Assembly: GCF_037975245.1 (NCBI RefSeq)
Contig: NC_092568.1
Location: 20,801,001 to 20,865,000, forward strand
Direction: 5' to 3'
Length of the DNA: 64,000 nt
From: Apostichopus japonicus
Taxonomy: Eukaryota; Echinodermata; Holothuroidea; Aspidochirotida; Stichopodidae
Part shown: positions 23,271 through 32,860 of the stretch, piece after piece
How the letters are laid out: each line of letters begins with the position of its first letter
Numbering within the stretch: position 1 is the first letter of the stretch
The notes under the pieces: generated by a model
What the model was told of the DNA's origin: nothing
Databases searched by the model: none
Seen by the model: the letters and a program-made list of their open reading frames with translations, nothing else
Made by a program: the position numbers and the translations under genes

Positions 23271-26200
23271 TTAAACTATTTGTTTCGATGAGCTGCACAT
23301 TCGCTTAGCACAAATTGCACAGGTAAGCAGAAGTACAAGTGAACATACAGCACCCACGGGTAACCCAATGACAAGCCAGTTGTTCACACATGAAGGTAAT
23401 TCAGTTCTCCATCTACCATTATCTTCACATTTCACAATATCTGATCCAAAAAGGAAAAAACCTGGCTCGCAAATGCTCTGGTAAGTCGAATTTACATAGT
23501 AAACTGTTTCGTTGAGTTTTCCATTGATGAAATCGTTCGGGAATTCGCAAGTGACTACTTCATCAAACACCTTCTTTCTTTCTTGGTAGTCCGACAAACT
23601 CATACGTGTTTCGTTTGCAAAGTCCAAGCTGCCAGTATTTACAGCGTCGAACAAGCATGGAAGATTGTCCCCGCATAGGTTCTGTATATCTTGACTGACT
23701 CTGCTCGATTCGGGAAAATCAAAGTTAGGAGTAAACTTTGGCTTGGTGTAGAATTTATTATTGGTTGATGCGAAGTACGTAAAAATAGTGTTCGATGTAT
23801 CTACCATCCATTTCAAGCCGAAGTTGTGATGGATACTTTCCATACTGGAGTCCAAAGCCAGCACGGTGCCATTTGGGAGCATCAAGTCGTCCGTTGGGTC
23901 ATCATTAAAGTTCCCCAATAATCCATTAATATTACCCTTAAATTTGTCTTCGAGATATACAGTGTAAGACATCATGTTTCGCGAAATGGTAATTGTGATC
24001 GTAAAGCCAAAAGAAAGCGCGATGGTTAAAATGGATTTGTCTGGATTGAAGTTAACTTGCGCCTCTCCGAAGGTAAAAGATGGTACGAATTTACCCTGAT
24101 AGTCGTCCATGAGTTCCTTACCATCTATAAGTATTAATGTCTGGTTGAGAAGGGAACGCTGGACTTGAATCACTGGTAGGTTTTCACCTCTCAAGGCAAA
24201 AGCAGAAAATACCGATGCATTAAAACCAGGAACTTGCTCCATACGACCTTGAAGGGTAATGTTGTGCAGTCTTGTTTCAAGAAGTGTGAACTCACCAACA
24301 GCGTTGAAAGTATATTTGGCCTGATCCAGCGTTATGAAGTGAGGGTCACCGGTACCAGTGGCTGGTCTAGGTGGCTCGTATCTACTACAGTCGTCCGATG
24401 GCCTGAATTGGTAATATTTTAGACAATCCTTTGTCTTTTCCCTGCGATAGCAACATGCGATCCACGGCAAAACATCGTACTTTATATGTTTGCTGGCGCT
24501 TCTGTCGGGAGCGTACGCATCGGCAGTACCTCCACCCGGTGGACCACGCAGTAACTGCCCATCATTATTACCGTAGCAACATTGCTGCCCAGCTTGTGAG
24601 GCTTCGGCATTCCTTCGATAACACGCAAGAGCGCCTGGGTGAAAAATGTCAATAGCAGCATTCGATTCCTTATACCTCGAGTCAACACGAGCTTGTGCTA
24701 AGGTACATGGGCATGGTGGTAATACTGGTAGTGGAGAAGCTGATTCTAGAATTGTGCACCATTTTGAACAATCAAGTTTACTTGTATTCACGAAGGCAAG
24801 TTGAACCTGAAACGAAGTTCGGACGATATGCTCTTTCAAAGGTTCGACAATCATTTGTTTATATGCACTCTTTACTTGAAATATTAAATTACTTAATGTG
24901 TTAATTGAATAATTGATGTCTGTCTCCTTTACTTTGTGAACACCTTCATTAGGTATCTGTTTTACAAGTGACTTTTCTCCCGACCAGCCATTATCTTCGT
25001 TATCGTTGGCTACAATCACACTAATATCAACGTTCGGTGCATTATACAAATCATCAGGATCCCATACAAGGAAAAATTCTCTTTTCTCTGACAAATCAAT
25101 GAGTCCAAAATCGAGCGTGACATTCATGACGGACACTTTTGGCGGTACCATGTACTGCGAAACTACGTAAACTGTGTCAATATACGGATACGTTTCTCCC
25201 CCATCGAGAGACACATCAATAGTTGTGAATCCAGTGTTGCTAAAAACAGAAGTAGGACAAATTACTTTATCAAAGTCTTCTAGAAAGCCTTTTCTTTCTA
25301 CCTCCAAAGCATTCTGTCGAAATCGACAGATAATTTTTTCCTCTTCAACTTTTGGCCGTCGGCAAGGAAGTGTAGTAGTAATGACATCACCACCATTTTC
25401 ACGGACCAAGAACGGTTTCGCACTAAGGAGCCGTCCCTCACTTGGTAAGGACAATCCTGCCGCATAACCATATGTTTCGGCTCTTTCGTAACCGTAAACA
25501 ATAACAGACATTTGGGAAGTAGAACTCGACTCCCCTTGCTCTATGAAATACACACCTTCACCTCTGTGCAGCTCTTGTCTAAACATCACATACTCAGTCC
25601 CTGGTATATCAACGACTGATGTGTTGCACTGAATTGGACGGCCGTTCAACAAGACAGTATTGCATTCATCGTGCCTGACAACTATATTGACAAAATTAAA
25701 GAAACCACGAGTATCTGCCGTTGATTCTGGAGGAGTCACAAATCCAAACTTGAAGGCAAATTGCTCTTCTGCGGGGACTTGAATGATGGAAGGATCAACA
25801 TTTTCACCGTCAATACTCCGCAATATCTGCGTGACTGAAATGGGTAAGGATGAGGAAATAACCCCATTTCCTGCTAGAGAAACTTCCCAAAACTCACCTG
25901 CATTCAGTGTTCTATTCTCAAGTCCCGGTACCGAGACAACTGTGTCTCCAAAGAAAGAAACTATTCGATAAATTGAAACATCAATAGAACTGCCGGTTTG
26001 TGTGTAGATGTGCCTGCTACCCCAGCTGTCAACTGGTATCAACTGCTCAGATAATATATCACAAGTTGTTCCTAAAGTATGCGCGCAGCTGTGACCGCCA
26101 TAAGCTGCTACGGGACGATTGCTTCTTATGATACTGCCAGTTAAATCGGTCCCCATCGCTCCTAGTACTTGAATTATCTCGTGACTATCTAACTGGAACG

Positions 26201-26792
26201 ATATAATATCTCCGGCACTGTAATCCTGATTTTCGAAGGATGCACTTTCCGCAATAGTGATATCTACGTTAGTACCATCTTCCACCCCAACAACCGAAAG
26301 AAGCGATGCTTCTCTTCCTCCCTGTAATGTCATGACACTTGCTACTACGTAACTCATTCCTAGTTGATCATTTGGTATCGCAAGAAATCCGTCTGTGGTG
26401 TAACTCGCATAGTTCATACCGTAGAGAGACACATCACTCGATGCGGTGACAATCAGCACCTTGTCACTGCGACCACTTACAAACTCCAATACAAAGTCAT
26501 TGGGTATTGTTATCCTGCGATACCCGCGTGCTGGAAGTTCAAAATTAACCTCATATTTACCACCTTCTACTTCCCTTCTACTGCTGATAGTTACCGTGGT
26601 TGGATCGTCGCTAAACGCAACAACGAGAATATGCACCTCACCGATCGATGAGGAACGTCCATGATTAAAGGTGAATCCTACAACAAACTCCCTCCCTCTT
26701 GATATTCCTCTGCATACTTGTGACGAAGAGTTCTCATCTTGTGCATAGACAATGCTCAGACATACCGCCAGGTTGATTAAAGTAAACCGCAT
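23271..26792 (-). CDS. IgGFc-binding/AMOP/VWD/sushi single-pass membrane protein, copy 1
   Basis: Uninterrupted reading frame of 1173 residues on one exon. The start chosen is the ATG at 26792 (MRFTLINLAVCLSIVYA, a good signal peptide). An in-frame upstream Met at 26906 exists, but a strong splice acceptor (pyrimidine tract then CAG, 26806) lies between, so the extension is probably intron. Order: IgGFc-binding domain (about 30-455), Ig/E-set-like segment with SLDGGETYPY (about 480-575), AMOP domain (about 675-804; CSKWC, PPCPCTLAQA, AGQQCCYG, PPGGGTADAY), VWD (about 814-1000; GDPHF, GLLGNFNDDPTDD), sushi (about 1082-1136), membrane helix (about 1138-1162) and an 11-residue cytoplasmic tail. 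AMOP-VWD-sushi-TM is the layout of SUSD2 and insect Mesh. Here an IgGFc-binding domain replaces their N-terminal part. An adhesion or defence role at epithelial surfaces or in mucus is inference. Confidence 0.93.
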   Translation of the reverse strand: MRFTLINLAVCLSIVYAQDENSSSQVCRGISRGREFVVGFTFNHGRSSSIGEVHILVVAFSDDPTTVTISSRREVEGGKYEVNFELPARGYRRITIPNDFVLEFVSGRSDKVLIVTASSDVSLYGMNYASYTTDGFLAIPNDQLGMSYVVASVMTLQGGREASLLSVVGVEDGTNVDITIAESASFENQDYSAGDIISFQLDSHEIIQVLGAMGTDLTGSIIRSNRPVAAYGGHSCAHTLGTTCDILSEQLIPVDSWGSRHIYTQTGSSIDVSIYRIVSFFGDTVVSVPGLENRTLNAGEFWEVSLAGNGVISSSLPISVTQILRSIDGENVDPSIIQVPAEEQFAFKFGFVTPPESTADTRGFFNFVNIVVRHDECNTVLLNGRPIQCNTSVVDIPGTEYVMFRQELHRGEGVYFIEQGESSSTSQMSVIVYGYERAETYGYAAGLSLPSEGRLLSAKPFLVRENGGDVITTTLPCRRPKVEEEKIICRFRQNALEVERKGFLEDFDKVICPTSVFSNTGFTTIDVSLDGGETYPYIDTVYVVSQYMVPPKVSVMNVTLDFGLIDLSEKREFFLVWDPDDLYNAPNVDISVIVANDNEDNGWSGEKSLVKQIPNEGVHKVKETDINYSINTLSNLIFQVKSAYKQMIVEPLKEHIVRTSFQVQLAFVNTSKLDCSKWCTILESASPLPVLPPCPCTLAQARVDSRYKESNAAIDIFHPGALACYRRNAEASQAGQQCCYGNNDGQLLRGPPGGGTADAYAPDRSASKHIKYDVLPWIACCYRREKTKDCLKYYQFRPSDDCSRYEPPRPATGTGDPHFITLDQAKYTFNAVGEFTLLETRLHNITLQGRMEQVPGFNASVFSAFALRGENLPVIQVQRSLLNQTLILIDGKELMDDYQGKFVPSFTFGEAQVNFNPDKSILTIALSFGFTITITISRNMMSYTVYLEDKFKGNINGLLGNFNDDPTDDLMLPNGTVLALDSSMESIHHNFGLKWMVDTSNTIFTYFASTNNKFYTKPKFTPNFDFPESSRVSQDIQNLCGDNLPCLFDAVNTGSLDFANETRMSLSDYQERKKVFDEVVTCEFPNDFINGKLNETVYYVNSTYQSICEPGFFLFGSDIVKCEDNGRWRTELPSCVNNWLVIGLPVGAVCSLVLLLTCAICAKRMCSSSKQIV

Positions 26793-26804
26793 AGTGATAA
26801 TGTA

Positions 26805-26827
26805 GCTGGAGAAATGTGAAAAGAAGA
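26805..26827 (-). other. Probable 3' splice site in the 5' untranslated region of IgGFc-binding gene 1
   Basis: On the minus strand a pyrimidine-rich run (TTCTTCTTTTCACATTTCTC) ends in CAG just 13 nt before ATG 26792. The same arrangement is kept in copy 2 upstream of 52906, with a slightly interrupted tract. It suggests a noncoding first exon farther right (26.9-27.2 kb) and an otherwise intronless coding region. The partner donor was not identified. Confidence 0.4.
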
Positions 26828-26906
26828 ACGAGGTGCAAATGATTTGAAGTACTTTTCGTGTACATGCATGCTTCTTGAGGAATGCGAAAGCATTTATTAC
26901 GTTCAT

Positions 26907-27937
26907 TAAATTCTTTTAAACCGTTTATTTGACTGAATGTTTGACATTACCAATGAAAAAAATCAACATGACCAACAGTAAAGGTCAAGCATCATATAAC
27001 AGTGACTATTCATAATTTCATTTGGAATACTAACATTGCGAAAATAATCCATGCGTTTTCTAACTGTGGCTTAGAAAGCACCGTTACCGTACCGATATCA
27101 CATTAAACGATTCGGCATGAAAAGAAAAGAATAAGGGAGTGGCAATGTTTGCTTTAAGTACTATTTAACTAGTTCCTTGTTCATGTATTTTTCACCCAAT
27201 ATGCATGGTTTGATCAGTGTGTACTGTGAATAAGAAAGAAAACGTTAATCAGTATAAACTGAAGTGTGCTATAACACCGTAACACATTTTAGCCCTTGCA
27301 GCAGATGCTACTGTGTAAAATTACTAAATGACGAAGTTATTACTCCAAGGCTGTTTCAGGTGATGACTGGCTGGGAGTCTAAACATCTGTTCCTATGTTT
27401 GACTAGTTAGTATACTTTGTAAAGATGGTTCATATTGTATATTTTAAGCGTTCACATGCAGGTTGGGATTAAATTGTCGTCCACTTTCTGTTCAAATGTG
27501 GACGAAATTATTTTCGAACCTTTTAGAGTAGTCTGGTTAGACCAGTCAATCATTATGCATAGCATTGTGTGTCTAGTATTTTCTAATCGTAAGTCCTCAG
27601 TAGCAACACATGTTAAGAAATTAAAACACACATCAGTGTTAACTGATTAACGGCTACTCGCCTTTACCAGTTTTAACTGATCAAGCCATGAGAATCGGGT
27701 GCATATTTTATACAAAAAGAAGAACTAACAGCTGCGGTCGAAGCAATCTAAAGTTATCAGTGCTACCTAATCAAATCAGGTCTAGACGCAACGACCTGTA
27801 GATATGATGGATGGCGCATTAAAACCAAGATGCCAGCCAGGAATAATATATAATAGCTCCTCCACCTGTATAGATGTAGACGATTAGCACCAACAGGAGA
27901 GCATCTAAAACACTATAGCAACACTGATAAAGACTGT
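26907..27937. other. 5' flank of IgGFc-binding gene 1 and adjoining unique DNA
   Basis: Positions to about 27195 match the 5' flank of copy 2 (to about 53322) and probably hold the shared promoter and a noncoding exon. From 27195 onward the sequence has no counterpart in unit 2. No coding frame or repeat ends are recognised between 27195 and 27937. Confidence 0.5.
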
Positions 27938-28005
27938 GGAGTGTTAGCTCAGTGGTTAGCGCTGGTGCCTTTCAATCAAAAGGTCCCCGGTTCGAGTCAC
28001 TCCCA
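27938..28005 (+). repeat. tRNA-related SINE or tRNA pseudogene
   Basis: GGAGTG at 27938 can pair with CACTCC at 27998-28003. The A box TAGCTCAGTGG (27945-27955) and B box GGTTCGAGTCA (27989-27999) are well placed. The anticodon arm CCTTT-CAATCAA-AAAGG is intact but position 33 is A instead of T. The 3' strand of the T stem is missing. It is therefore not a functional tRNA. The same body occurs, split, at 21090-21712. Confidence 0.5.
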
Positions 28006-28011
28006 GATTAA

Positions 28012-29600
28012 AGACCAAATATGGAGGCAATTTTTGTTGTTGAGATTTTCCATTAATTTAGGAGTTTACATACCCATAATCAACATGTGTAAAAAATAAT
28101 CTTCGCAAACCTACTATAACCCATCAAAAACGACCACGAAAATGGACATTTTGGGTAGTCACGTGACATGAACCTCTGGAATGTCTGAAAACAGAGATTG
28201 ACCCAAAGGAGCCTCTGGTCACCGTGTGACGTCAAAGTTTGTATACCGCGAAAATCAAACGCTGATATAGGCACTGTTTGTACACAGATAGCGAACAATT
28301 GTACTGTTTTTGACTTCCAATTTCGAGCGTTTGAAAAGCTGTTAGCTTAAAACAAGAACACATGAAGGTTAACAACAAGTTTTAAGACAATTATAAGCAG
28401 AAATTTTAGTTAAATTGCTTATTTTATTAGCAAAATTTCCACTCAAATGGAGGCATCTTTTACATAGCGTAGCGTCAATAGGTCCGTACGGTACAATATA
28501 CTTACATAGTACTTACTCGTTTTAATATCCAAAAGTATACAAACACAGAAAAAGTATCCTGTCAATAAACAAATTTAGCAGTGAATATCCTAATCCACGT
28601 TTCTTGTTCAATCCTGGGCGAAAAACTACCGTGAGTCTGTGTAATTCCATAGAGTTAGGTCTAGTTGAAACAGGCCTTGGCCAGTACTAACATCCCACAA
28701 TCACAAGACAGTCACTAACGAAATAAAACGTCCGATCGCTACATACGACCGTTTTTATTCAACTCCTCGGACCATGCAGATGTCGGAATAAACAGAACGG
28801 ACAATATTACACATATCACGAACTCACGATACTGGAATACAACAAATGAAATAGATAAATCCTAACATGGCTATTTACACATGCTGTGAGCCAACGCCGG
28901 CGAGAGTTGTAATTAACTACCGTACATGTACTAACAATGCTATACCCTTGGCACGGTATATATATACGGTCATCTCTTACAGTAAATATATTACTGTCAA
29001 TTGCGTGATATGATGTTACATGTAAGGACGTCCAGGGACGACCATGGTCCGACACAGCTATCGACAGTATATAATTTTCACAGAATGAGACATTTGCAGC
29101 ATACACAGAAGCAGGGTTATGCATGTGGACATGGGCATGAGATACTCCGGGTGCTGAAAAATCTTTCCACGTGGATCTCAAAAAATTGATCCAAAGTCTG
29201 CGGCGTTTTACGTCGGTTCTTTTACTCGGAAATCTAAAAAAGCTGATGCTTTTGTTGGATGAGGTATAACTGCAACCTCCAACAACACAGAATTGTGACA
29301 TTTTGGGGAAAAAGGAGTAATATCGTTGATGTTTTTGGCAGCTCAAGTATACGACTTTACACACTAAAAGTATAGTTGTGAGTGAGGTATACAAACGTTG
29401 ACGTCACATGGTCACCTGATGTCTTAGGAATGTTTCAGGAATGTCTGAAATAGAAGCTGATTTTTCGTCCCATTTTTCACTTATTTAACGTCCGAAATTG
29501 GTAAAGTTGATTACAGCAATGTAATTGGAGTCAGTTAAGGATTACATACATGAAAAATGGTGGGATTTTATGTTCATCGAAAAGTCTCCATAGTTGGTCT
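28012..29600. mobile_element. Kolobok-like DNA transposon (TTAA flanks, inverted ends, THAP remnant)
   Basis: The element is flanked by TTAA at 28008-28011 and 29601-29604. Its ends are inverted: AGACCAAATATGGAGGC on the left and, reversed, AGACCAACTATGGAGAC on the right. Subterminal inverted similarity continues inward, for example GTGACGTCAAAGTTTGTATACC near 28230 against the reverse of 29380-29410. TTAA duplication plus a THAP-type protein points to the Kolobok superfamily. At 1.6 kb with only half a THAP domain it is non-autonomous. The whole block is missing from unit 2. Confidence 0.68.
29155..29301 (-). pseudogene. THAP domain N-terminal half inside the Kolobok-like element
   Basis: From the Met at 29301 the minus strand encodes CVVGGC (first two zinc ligands, C-x4-C), SFFRFPSK and RRRLWI, the characteristic start of a THAP zinc finger. 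The second ligand pair C-x2-H and the AVPTIF-type end are not found in the continuing frame (open to 28816), so the domain is truncated or its second exon is gone. THAP domains bind the ends of P and Kolobok-type transposons. The frame to the right of 29301 is probably untranslated. Confidence 0.6.
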
Positions 29601-29604
29601 TTAA

Positions 29605-29989
29605 TGTAGGTCGTCCAGTTACAGAGTTGTTGACAATTAACAATTCATACTCATGGACGTTCAATATGAATGTAAGAGACTGGCTTCGGTCAGCTTGCGA
29701 CTTTGATAGGCCAATTAGGCTTCTTCGCGAGTTCCTGCTTGCAGGAGGATCTAATATACATACATAAAGGCAAGAATGATACAACGGGATAGGCGCCTTC
29801 CTATCTTCGATCGATAGTAATTTGCTGAGAATTTCTTTCATAAGAGTGAAAGAACTTGATCGTTCCTCTCGGTCACAGCTTACACAGCAACGATATAAAT
29901 TTGCCAGAAAGCTAAACCACAGTGTTCACCATGCAGAGACAATTTCTTTATTACATCTTTCTAATTAAGGATTATATCTTCCATATTCA
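29605..29989. other. Intergenic segment between two transposons
   Basis: No gene or repeat end is recognised. Matching with unit 2 resumes near 29968 (GGATTATAT, partner about 53489). Confidence 0.5.
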
Positions 29990-29997
29990 CCTTTATG

Positions 29998-30707
29998 CAG
30001 TGGCGGAACGTCCATACAGTCAGGGGCCGGATGACCCCTGACGGATTCAAATGGACTGCTGGCGCCCTTTTCAGCTTTTTTACCACTTTTTACTTATTCG
30101 CGATTATTGAATTCTTTTTTGCGCTCTCATCTACCTATTGACTTGTCACATTTAATTGGTGTAATTTGGTGATATCAAAGGGAAGGAAATGAAGCTCAGA
30201 TGATACTTTCTGTGCTTGTCGGATGAATGATTGTTTGTTGAGGTATGCTTCTTTTTTCAATTTATAGTAGTATATTTTAGGTATCCTAATATCATAATAT
30301 GACATATTTCTGCCAATATAGGTGTTGGCAAAATGTCGTCCACCATAATGTGGTATTGTTGGCATTTACAGGTCCAGAATACCTAATAGGCACAACAGGC
30401 ATTGTGTCAGAGCACTCACAAAGATACCACAGGGATTGTGATGTAGCGCATGTACTTTCAACACCCATATAAACTTCCGAGTTGTCACAAATGGCGATGA
30501 CACCTATTTATTCTTCGTTTATCTGCAAGTTTGCAAGGCCCGGAAAGGGTCATTTCCGGCGATCTAGAGTGTATCTTTACTCAAAAAATGTCTGTACGCT
30601 CCGCGCCAACCTGTGGTGGCGCTCCGCTTAGATAGTGTCGAAAGCGCACCGACAAACCACTCTCGCGCCCGCCTCCCCACTGACCAATACCCCTAGCTCG
30701 GCCACTG
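29998..30707. mobile_element. hAT-type element present only in unit 1
   Basis: The ends are CAGTGGCGGAACG and, reversed, CAGTGGCCGAGCT. The 8-bp target duplication is CCTTTATG (29990-29997) and CCTTCATG (30708-30715). Unit 2 holds the empty site, a single CCTTCATG at 53509-53516 in the same context. This confirms the boundaries exactly. At 710 bp it has no recognisable transposase. The 76-residue minus frame at 30365-30135 has no known motif. Confidence 0.85.
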
Positions 30708-30715
30708 CCTTCATG

Positions 30716-31374
30716 TCTATGCCAATGACATGTAGAAATCATGAAAAAATTGTGCAACTTACCGTTATACTTGACGGTATAAATATGATATCATACTAAG
30801 AAATCAGCCCCATTTGTTTGAAAGTTGACGTGTCTTCGTTACACCGTAACATGGAACCTGAAATATTTGCGAGTGTCACTTTTTTAAGCTGAATAATTGT
30901 CTCTATCCGTCGTAATTCACAGATACGGTTGAATAATTTCTGTATTAGGAAGACAGCTAACAAACAACATGGGGAATCAAACTGATTTACTTTGGGTGAA
31001 CGTCAACATACAACGTCTAGCTAGCTTTTTGGTTCAAATCGGGAGCCATACCCCCTAATTGAACTATTCCAATATAAAGAATGGCTGCTCTACCAAGTTG
31101 ATGAATGGAGTTTTCCGTGGACTTTATCTTTCTGGTTTGCGAATTGGTGTTTCGAAACAACTTTGTAAACCATGGTTGCAGTGTTGTGATGATGAGTAGA
31201 GTGCCTTTACTTCCTCCATTATTTAATGGAAGGGTCCGACGCTGAGGTACACTCTCGCCAGTATAGTAGGTACTGAACAAGACTGTACGAAAATTAACTT
31301 AGCTTACGCGAAACGAAACAAGCCAGACCGATACGGAACTAAACTAAAGCTAAGTAGTCTTAATTAATAGTAAA
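30716..31374. other. Intergenic DNA shared with unit 2
   Basis: Matches 53517-54174 with scattered differences. No coding frame is supported. Confidence 0.55.
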
Positions 31375-31915
31375 CGAAACGAAACGAAACGAAACCTAAC
31401 CAAACCAATCCAAACCAAACCAAACCTAACCAAACCAATCCAAACCAAACCAACCCAAACCAAACCAATCCAATCCAAACCTAACCGAGCCGAACCAAAC
31501 CAAACCAATCCAATTTTAACCAAACCAGGCCAAGCCAAACCAAACCAATCCAATCTAAACCAGGCCAAGCCAAACCAAACCGAATCCAATCTAAACCAAT
31601 CCAATCCAAGCCTAACCGAACCAAACCAATCCCAACCAACCAACCCAAACCAAACCAATCCAATCTAAACCAGGCCAAGCCAAACCAAACCGAATCAATC
31701 CAATCTAAACCAGGCCAAGCCAAACCGAATCAATCCAAACCAATCCAATTTAAAGCAAATCAAACCAAACAAGGCCAAACCAAACCGAAGCAATCCAATC
31801 CGTCCAAACCAAAGCAGACCAATCCAAACCAAGCCAAGTCAAACCAAGGCAATCCGAACCAGCTAAGCCAAACCAAGCTAAGCTAATATAAGATAAGCTA
31901 AGCCAGGCTAAGCCA
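31375..31915. repeat. Degenerate CCAAACC/CCAATCC array, unit 1
   Basis: Over 500 bp are built from 5- to 6-bp variants AACCA, ATCCA, ACCTA with interspersed CCAGGCCAAGCC, ending in AAGCTAAGCTA-type units. Trp-, Phe- and Leu-rich frames on the minus strand (31350-31723) are repeat artefacts. Unit 2 has the corresponding array at 54175-54710 with a different internal order. Confidence 0.9.
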
Positions 31916-32375
31916 ATACATCATCTATGTCTTACTTATCATATAGTTATGTATTTTTCTTATGTCAATTATTGTTTGACCTTCCCCGTTTCGTACCTGA
32001 AAATGTCTGTGTGTGAGGGGAAGCTTGGTCCCACTGCCCTCCCTCCTCTTACTTCGCAACTGAGTCAGACCAAACCAAGTCACACTAAATTCAGCTAACA
32101 TGATGCAGTTGTAGATTTCACCGCGCTATTAACTTTGTACCAGTTCGAAAAGGATACACATGAACGAGGGTCATATTAAGAAAGATCAATAAATGTGGCA
32201 GTAAGTAGGAATTTTCTAATGCCGGTAGATGTGCAATTCCCCTATTAAGGATCACAATGAGTCATAGCATTGCTACATATAGGTTACCAATATGTAGAAT
32301 ACTTCCTCTAATACTCATTGTGCCTGATATCGGTGTGAATAATTTCCTGAAGTTAATTCAGTGTTAAGTTAAAAC

Positions 32376-32860
32376 AGTGAGGGGGTGTGTGGGGCGTAGA
32401 GCCCCACATAATTTTTGGTATTGATGATGGGAGGGTCAAATAATATAGAGAATGTAATGAAAAGTCACTTCAAGAATATGTGTGCTACGTGCGGGGTGGG
32501 GGGGGTCCACCACGAAATAGAATGTAATGAACGGTCACCTCAAAAAATGTGTGCTACGCGGGCAGTTGCAGTGTCTCTCTGAGTGGCAATATTTTTGTTT
32601 TCTCATATATTTTTTTTTCAATATGTGATATAACCGGATGGTTTTCGACCGCGCAGGCTCGCACATTAGGTTTTTTCCCAAAAAATTGGTAAAGTTTTTC
32701 TACCCAAAAAAAAGGAACATTTTAGACCCGACTGCAGTTTAAAAAACAAAAATGGAAATGATAGCACCATTTTGCATCTAAGTCCTTTTCTAAAACAACA
32801 TTTTCAAGAGGGGGCCATACCCTCCCCTTATACCCCTTCCCCAGGACGGTGATCCATTGC
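32376..32860. repeat. Dispersed repeat, truncated copy in unit 1
   Basis: It matches 56584-57042 and 62163-62690. Those copies begin CAGTGGCGTAGCCAG or CAGTGGCGTTGCAAG, which resembles a hAT end; here the first bases are degraded (CAGTGAGGGGG). Shared blocks include GTAGAGCCCCACATAATTT, GTTGCAGTGTCTCTCTGAG and GCACCATTTTGCATCT. A right terminal repeat could not be fixed. Confidence 0.6.

Noticed and set aside
24234-26664. Several plus-strand frames opposite the IgGFc-binding genes
   Set aside because: They are shadows of the minus-strand coding sequence with no domain of their own; the same applies to 49643-52862.
27938-28005. A functional tRNA gene
   Set aside because: The T-stem 3' strand is missing and position 33 is not T, so it is called tRNA-related only. 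The same caution applies to 17948-18020 and 60413-60484.
31350-31723. Trp/Phe/Leu-rich minus-strand frames
   Set aside because: They are read from the CCAAACC-type array and change between units.
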